From contig JAVBYB010000561.1 of the NCBI GenBank assembly GCA_030824255.1, positions 1 through 17,524 of the forward strand: a DNA stretch of 17,524 nucleotides, in the 5' to 3' direction. The notes below the pieces were generated by a model, which did no database searches, had not been told where the DNA came from, and worked only from the letters and a program-made list of their open reading frames with translations. How positions within the stretch are numbered: the first letter of the stretch is position 1; every line of letters begins with the position of its first letter. The stretch comes from a bacterium. GTDB lineage: Bacteria; Pseudomonadota; Alphaproteobacteria; Caulobacterales; Hyphomonadaceae. Positions 14,569 through 17,524 of this stretch are shown here, piece after piece. A program made the position numbers and the translations under genes.

Positions 14569-15762
14569 TCAGATCGCGAGGTCGTTGACGCTGAGAATAG
14601 CGCTGAGCAGCGACAGCACCACCCCCCCGACCAGCACGCCGAGAATGATCGTCAGTGCGGGGGTCGCGACCACCATCAGTTGCTTCACGTCCCGCTGGGC
14701 GGCTTCTTCCATCACGCGGCCGCCGTGGCGCAACATCTTGGCAAGGCTGCCAGAGCGCTCGCCGACAGCCGCCAATTGCCCGGCCAGTGGCGGAAACACT
14801 TTCGACTGTGCGAGCGTATCGCCCAGCCGTTCGCCCACGCGCACCCGGCCGGAGATGCGGTCGATCTCCTTGGCGATCACGGGGTTGCTCGTGGCCCTGC
14901 GTGCAATCTCCAGCGCGTTGAGGATCGTCACGCCATTGTCCAGCAACGCCGCCAGCGAATGCAGGAAGCGCGATGTCTCGGTGGTCTTCACGATAGAGCC
15001 AATGAAGGGCGCCGTGATCGCAAACCGCGCCATTCCGGCGCGTCCAGCCGGAGTGCGGAGCGAAGACAGTATCATCAACACAAAGAACAGCAGGCCGAGC
15101 ACGCCGACCCACCAGTAATTGCGCAGCACATCCGATGCGCCGATCAGAATGCGCGCAGACAGTGGCGTGCGATCTCCCGCTCCCGCAAACACCGGCGCGA
15201 GGGCAGGGGCTACTACTGTCAGCACCAGAACAAGCGATGCGATGGCTGTCACGCCGAGAACAGCTGGGTAAACCAGCGCGGACTGCAGGGCATCCTTTGT
15301 CCGGATATCCATCTCGAAGCCATCGGCCAGGCGATGAAAGACGGGGCCCAGCGCGCCGCCGGCTTCTCCGGCTGCGACCAGCCCGATCATCACATCAGGC
15401 ACTTTTTCCGGATAGGCTGACAGCGCTGTCGATAGTGAAGCCCCGCCAAGAACGCTCTCACGCAATCCCGTCGCCAGAGCCGCAGCCTTCTTGTTGGAAT
15501 CGCGCGCAAGCAGCGAGAGCGCGTCGTCCAGCGGCAGGCCACTTTCAGCCATCGTGGCCATTTGCCGACAGAAAGCGGCAAGCGGACGAAGGGACATGTT
15601 TGATCGGCGATTGTCCCGCTTGGCGCGTCCTTCATGTACCTCAAAGGCAACGAGACCGCGCGCCGAAATCTGGCGGACTGCATCGGCGCGGTTGGTCGCG
15701 ACGAGGCGGTCGGCGACCAGCGCTCCGTCTTTTGCAAATGCCTTGAACGCGAAGTCCGCCAT
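14569..15762 (-). CDS. gspF: Type II secretion inner-membrane platform protein GspF
   Basis: This 397-residue protein is the polytopic inner-membrane platform that couples the GspE ATPase to pseudopilus growth. It has two repeated cytoplasmic T2SSF domains: the first holds MATMAESGLPLDDALSLLAR (about 88-107), the second SLAALLDNGVTILNALEIAR. Three membrane segments are visible, near the middle (VTAIASLVLVLTVVAPAL), soon after (YWWVGVLGLLFFVLMILSS) and at the C-terminus. Length is normal for the family. ATG 15762 overlaps the gspE stop by one base (TAATG), showing tight coupling with the ATPase. Confidence 0.93.
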   Translation of the reverse strand: MADFAFKAFAKDGALVADRLVATNRADAVRQISARGLVAFEVHEGRAKRDNRRSNMSLRPLAAFCRQMATMAESGLPLDDALSLLARDSNKKAAALATGLRESVLGGASLSTALSAYPEKVPDVMIGLVAAGEAGGALGPVFHRLADGFEMDIRTKDALQSALVYPAVLGVTAIASLVLVLTVVAPALAPVFAGAGDRTPLSARILIGASDVLRNYWWVGVLGLLFFVLMILSSLRTPAGRAGMARFAITAPFIGSIVKTTETSRFLHSLAALLDNGVTILNALEIARRATSNPVIAKEIDRISGRVRVGERLGDTLAQSKVFPPLAGQLAAVGERSGSLAKMLRHGGRVMEEAAQRDVKQLMVVATPALTIILGVLVGGVVLSLLSAILSVNDLAI

Positions 15763-17510
15763 TACTCGAGTCCTGCAACGCGTATGACGTCTTCCACCGA
15801 AGTCTGCCCGGCAGCCGCGCGACGCAGGCCGTCGGCCAGCAGCGGTGTCATGCCTTCGTCCATCGCGCGATTGCGGATATCACGTTCCGGCGCACGGCGC
15901 AGGATCAGTTCGCGAATGTCATCCGTTACCATCATGATCTCGGCAATGCTCGCGCGACCGCGATAACCCGTGCCGCGGCAGTTGCTGCATCCTTTAGGCT
16001 TGCGGAACTGGGCGTTGGCAATTTCTGCCGCGCCGGGCAGCCGCTGCAGCAGGGCGGCGGAGGGCTGATACGGCTCGGCGCAGGAGGGGCAGAGGTTGCG
16101 GACAAGCCGCTGCGCGGCAACCGAACTGAGCGTGGAAGCGATCAGATATTCCGGTACGCCCATCTCAAGAAGACGCGTGATCGTCGCCGGGGCGTTGTTC
16201 GTGTGGACCGTCGAGAGAACCTGGTGGCCTGTAAGGGCCGCCTCAATGGCAATGGTCGCTGTTTCGCGGTCGCGGATCTCGCCGATCATCAGCACGTCCG
16301 GGTCCTGACGCAGGACTGAGCGCAGGATTGCGGCGAAGGTCAGGTTGATTCCCGCGCGAACCTGGATCTGCGATACGCCATCGATCTGGTATTCAACCGG
16401 GTCTTCAACCGACACGAACTTCAGCTCGGGCGTGAGAATGTCACGCAGCGCAGCATAGAGTGTCGTGGTTTTCCCGGATCCCGTCGGCCCAGTGACGAGC
16501 GTCACGCCATTCGGACGGCGGATCGAGCGGCGAATGCGTTCAATGGTGTCGTCGGACAGGCCGAGCACGTCCAGCGAGAGGGCGGAGGACGACTTGTCGA
16601 GAAGACGCAGCACCGCGCCTTCGCCATGCAGCGAAGGCGTGGTCGCAATGCGCAGATCGATCTCACGACCCTGAATGGTAATGCGCGTCCGGCCGTCCTG
16701 CGGCAGGCGCCGCTCGGCGATGTCGAGCTTCGCGAGAATCTTGATCCGCGAGATCGCCGCTTCCATCAGCGAGGCGTCCGGCGACGTTGCTTCGCGAAGA
16801 TGGCCGTCTACCCGGAAGCGAACGCGAAGTCCGCGCGTGCTTGGCTCAAGATGGATGTCGGAGGCTCCCAGCGCTACGGCGCTTTCGAACATCTGGTCGA
16901 CCCATCTTATAACAGGCGCCCCGCCGGCAAGGTCTTTGAGCCTTTGCAGATCGGAATTTCCCGCATCGGCTGTATTCAGCACAGGCCCGTCAACGATGCC
17001 CCTGTTGGGCGCCCCAGTCGAAGTCAGCCAGGCTTCGATTTCGCTGCCAACGCCCACAGCGGGGACTACTCGTTTGGAGGTCTTGAAAGAGACAGCGGCG
17101 ATCGTGTCAGCGTTGAGCGGGTCCGCCATGACCAGCTGGATCGAGCCATCGCCCTGCATGAGCGGGGCGATCCGCTGCGCGCGGAGATAGTCTGTCTGGA
17201 AGATATTGCCGAAAGCGGGTTCTGACGGAAACGCATCGCGGCGCACCAGTGGCAGCTCGCAGGCGACCGCCAGGGCCTCCGCGAGGTGCGCTTCGTCTAT
17301 AAAGTGCAGCTTGAGGAGAAGCTGGTCGAACCGTTCGGGCGAATGCTGCGCCATCGCAAGCGCCCGAGTGTGCCGATCAGGCGAGAGCAGGTTGTTGGCG
17401 ATGAGCCATGCAACTGCATCCGCAACCTGTCTGTCACGATGGGAAGCAGGCTCGCCTTCGGCTCCCGGCCGATTGCGCGACGGTTCTTGCATATTGTCCC
17501 TGTCTGCCAC
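15762..17510 (-). CDS. gspE: Type II secretion ATPase GspE
   Basis: This 582-residue hexameric ATPase powers pseudopilus assembly. An N-terminal N1E-like domain (about 40-160, including LLLKLHFIDEAHLAEAL) precedes the ATPase core. Walker A GPTGSGKT is at 341-348 and the Walker B region DVLMIGEIRD at 405-414 with Glu411. Asp/His boxes lie around LRQDP and GHQVLSTVHT. A zinc-binding cysteine tetrad is present: Cys474, Cys477, Cys508 and Cys511, as in GspE and PilB relatives. GTG 17510 is preferred because GGAGAAGGG lies close upstream; ATG 17492 is a good alternative. It is the first visible gene of the T2SS block; further genes (gspD, gspC or gspG) may lie beyond the right edge. Confidence 0.95.
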   Translation of the reverse strand: MADRDNMQEPSRNRPGAEGEPASHRDRQVADAVAWLIANNLLSPDRHTRALAMAQHSPERFDQLLLKLHFIDEAHLAEALAVACELPLVRRDAFPSEPAFGNIFQTDYLRAQRIAPLMQGDGSIQLVMADPLNADTIAAVSFKTSKRVVPAVGVGSEIEAWLTSTGAPNRGIVDGPVLNTADAGNSDLQRLKDLAGGAPVIRWVDQMFESAVALGASDIHLEPSTRGLRVRFRVDGHLREATSPDASLMEAAISRIKILAKLDIAERRLPQDGRTRITIQGREIDLRIATTPSLHGEGAVLRLLDKSSSALSLDVLGLSDDTIERIRRSIRRPNGVTLVTGPTGSGKTTTLYAALRDILTPELKFVSVEDPVEYQIDGVSQIQVRAGINLTFAAILRSVLRQDPDVLMIGEIRDRETATIAIEAALTGHQVLSTVHTNNAPATITRLLEMGVPEYLIASTLSSVAAQRLVRNLCPSCAEPYQPSAALLQRLPGAAEIANAQFRKPKGCSNCRGTGYRGRASIAEIMMVTDDIRELILRRAPERDIRNRAMDEGMTPLLADGLRRAAAGQTSVEDVIRVAGLE

Positions 17511-17524
17511 CGTGGCCCTTCTCC
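17511..17524 (-). promoter_or_regulatory. Ribosome binding site before gspE, at the window edge
   Basis: The minus strand reads GGAGAAGGGCCACG directly before GTG 17510. The AGAAGGG core at this spacing supports the GTG start over ATG 17492. The window ends here, so the upstream gene cannot be seen. Confidence 0.5.

Noticed and set aside
14071..15420. A long + strand frame across gspH and gspF
   Set aside because: It lies antisense to two T2SS genes with clear signatures, and its product resembles random GC-rich translation.

Overview
The window is high-GC DNA, densely packed with genes, and has a Gram-negative character: Tat and lipoprotein signals and part of a type II secretion (T2SS) operon. 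Protein style, GTG/TTG starts and gene content fit an alphaproteobacterium, perhaps Caulobacterales/Hyphomonadaceae or Sphingomonadales. That placement is an inference. I see no rRNA, tRNA, CRISPR array or insertion sequence.

Layout. (1) 1-1775: a possible gene tail, then a Tat/lipoprotein-type M48 metalloprotease (+). It faces a MaoC-like hot-dog protein (-), and the two share a strong hairpin at their 3' ends. (2) 1933-4319 (+): a GMC flavoprotein and a gluconate-2-dehydrogenase subunit-3-like partner (module 1). (3) 9649-4438 (-): a five-gene operon encoding a NupG-type MFS transporter, a Tat-exported sugar isomerase/epimerase-like TIM barrel, a cytoplasmic TIM barrel of the same superfamily, a Gfo/Idh/MocA oxidoreductase and a DUF1080 (3-keto-disaccharide hydrolase) lipoprotein. 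(4) 9764-10561 (+): a second, different DUF1080 lipoprotein, divergent from the operon. (5) 12922-10569 (-): a second GMC flavoprotein and subunit-3 pair (module 2). (6) 17510-13047 (-): T2SS genes gspE-F-H-I-J, with no gspG between F and H and no gspK after J.

How the genes may work together. The central 11 kb looks like a locus for breaking down glycosides through 3-keto sugars. Periplasmic GMC dehydrogenases, carried across by their Tat-tagged small subunits, would oxidise a sugar or glycoside. DUF1080 lipoproteins would cleave the keto-glycoside, and the exported TIM barrel would act on the product. The NupG-like carrier would import it, and the cytoplasmic Gfo/Idh and TIM-barrel enzymes would reduce or isomerise it. 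Each family assignment rests on visible motifs. The substrate and the order of steps are inferred. Notable points are the duplication of three functions, the two flanking dehydrogenase modules that both point inward, iron-sulfur-type cysteine motifs in both flavoproteins, and the absence of any cytochrome, TonB receptor or regulator gene in the window.
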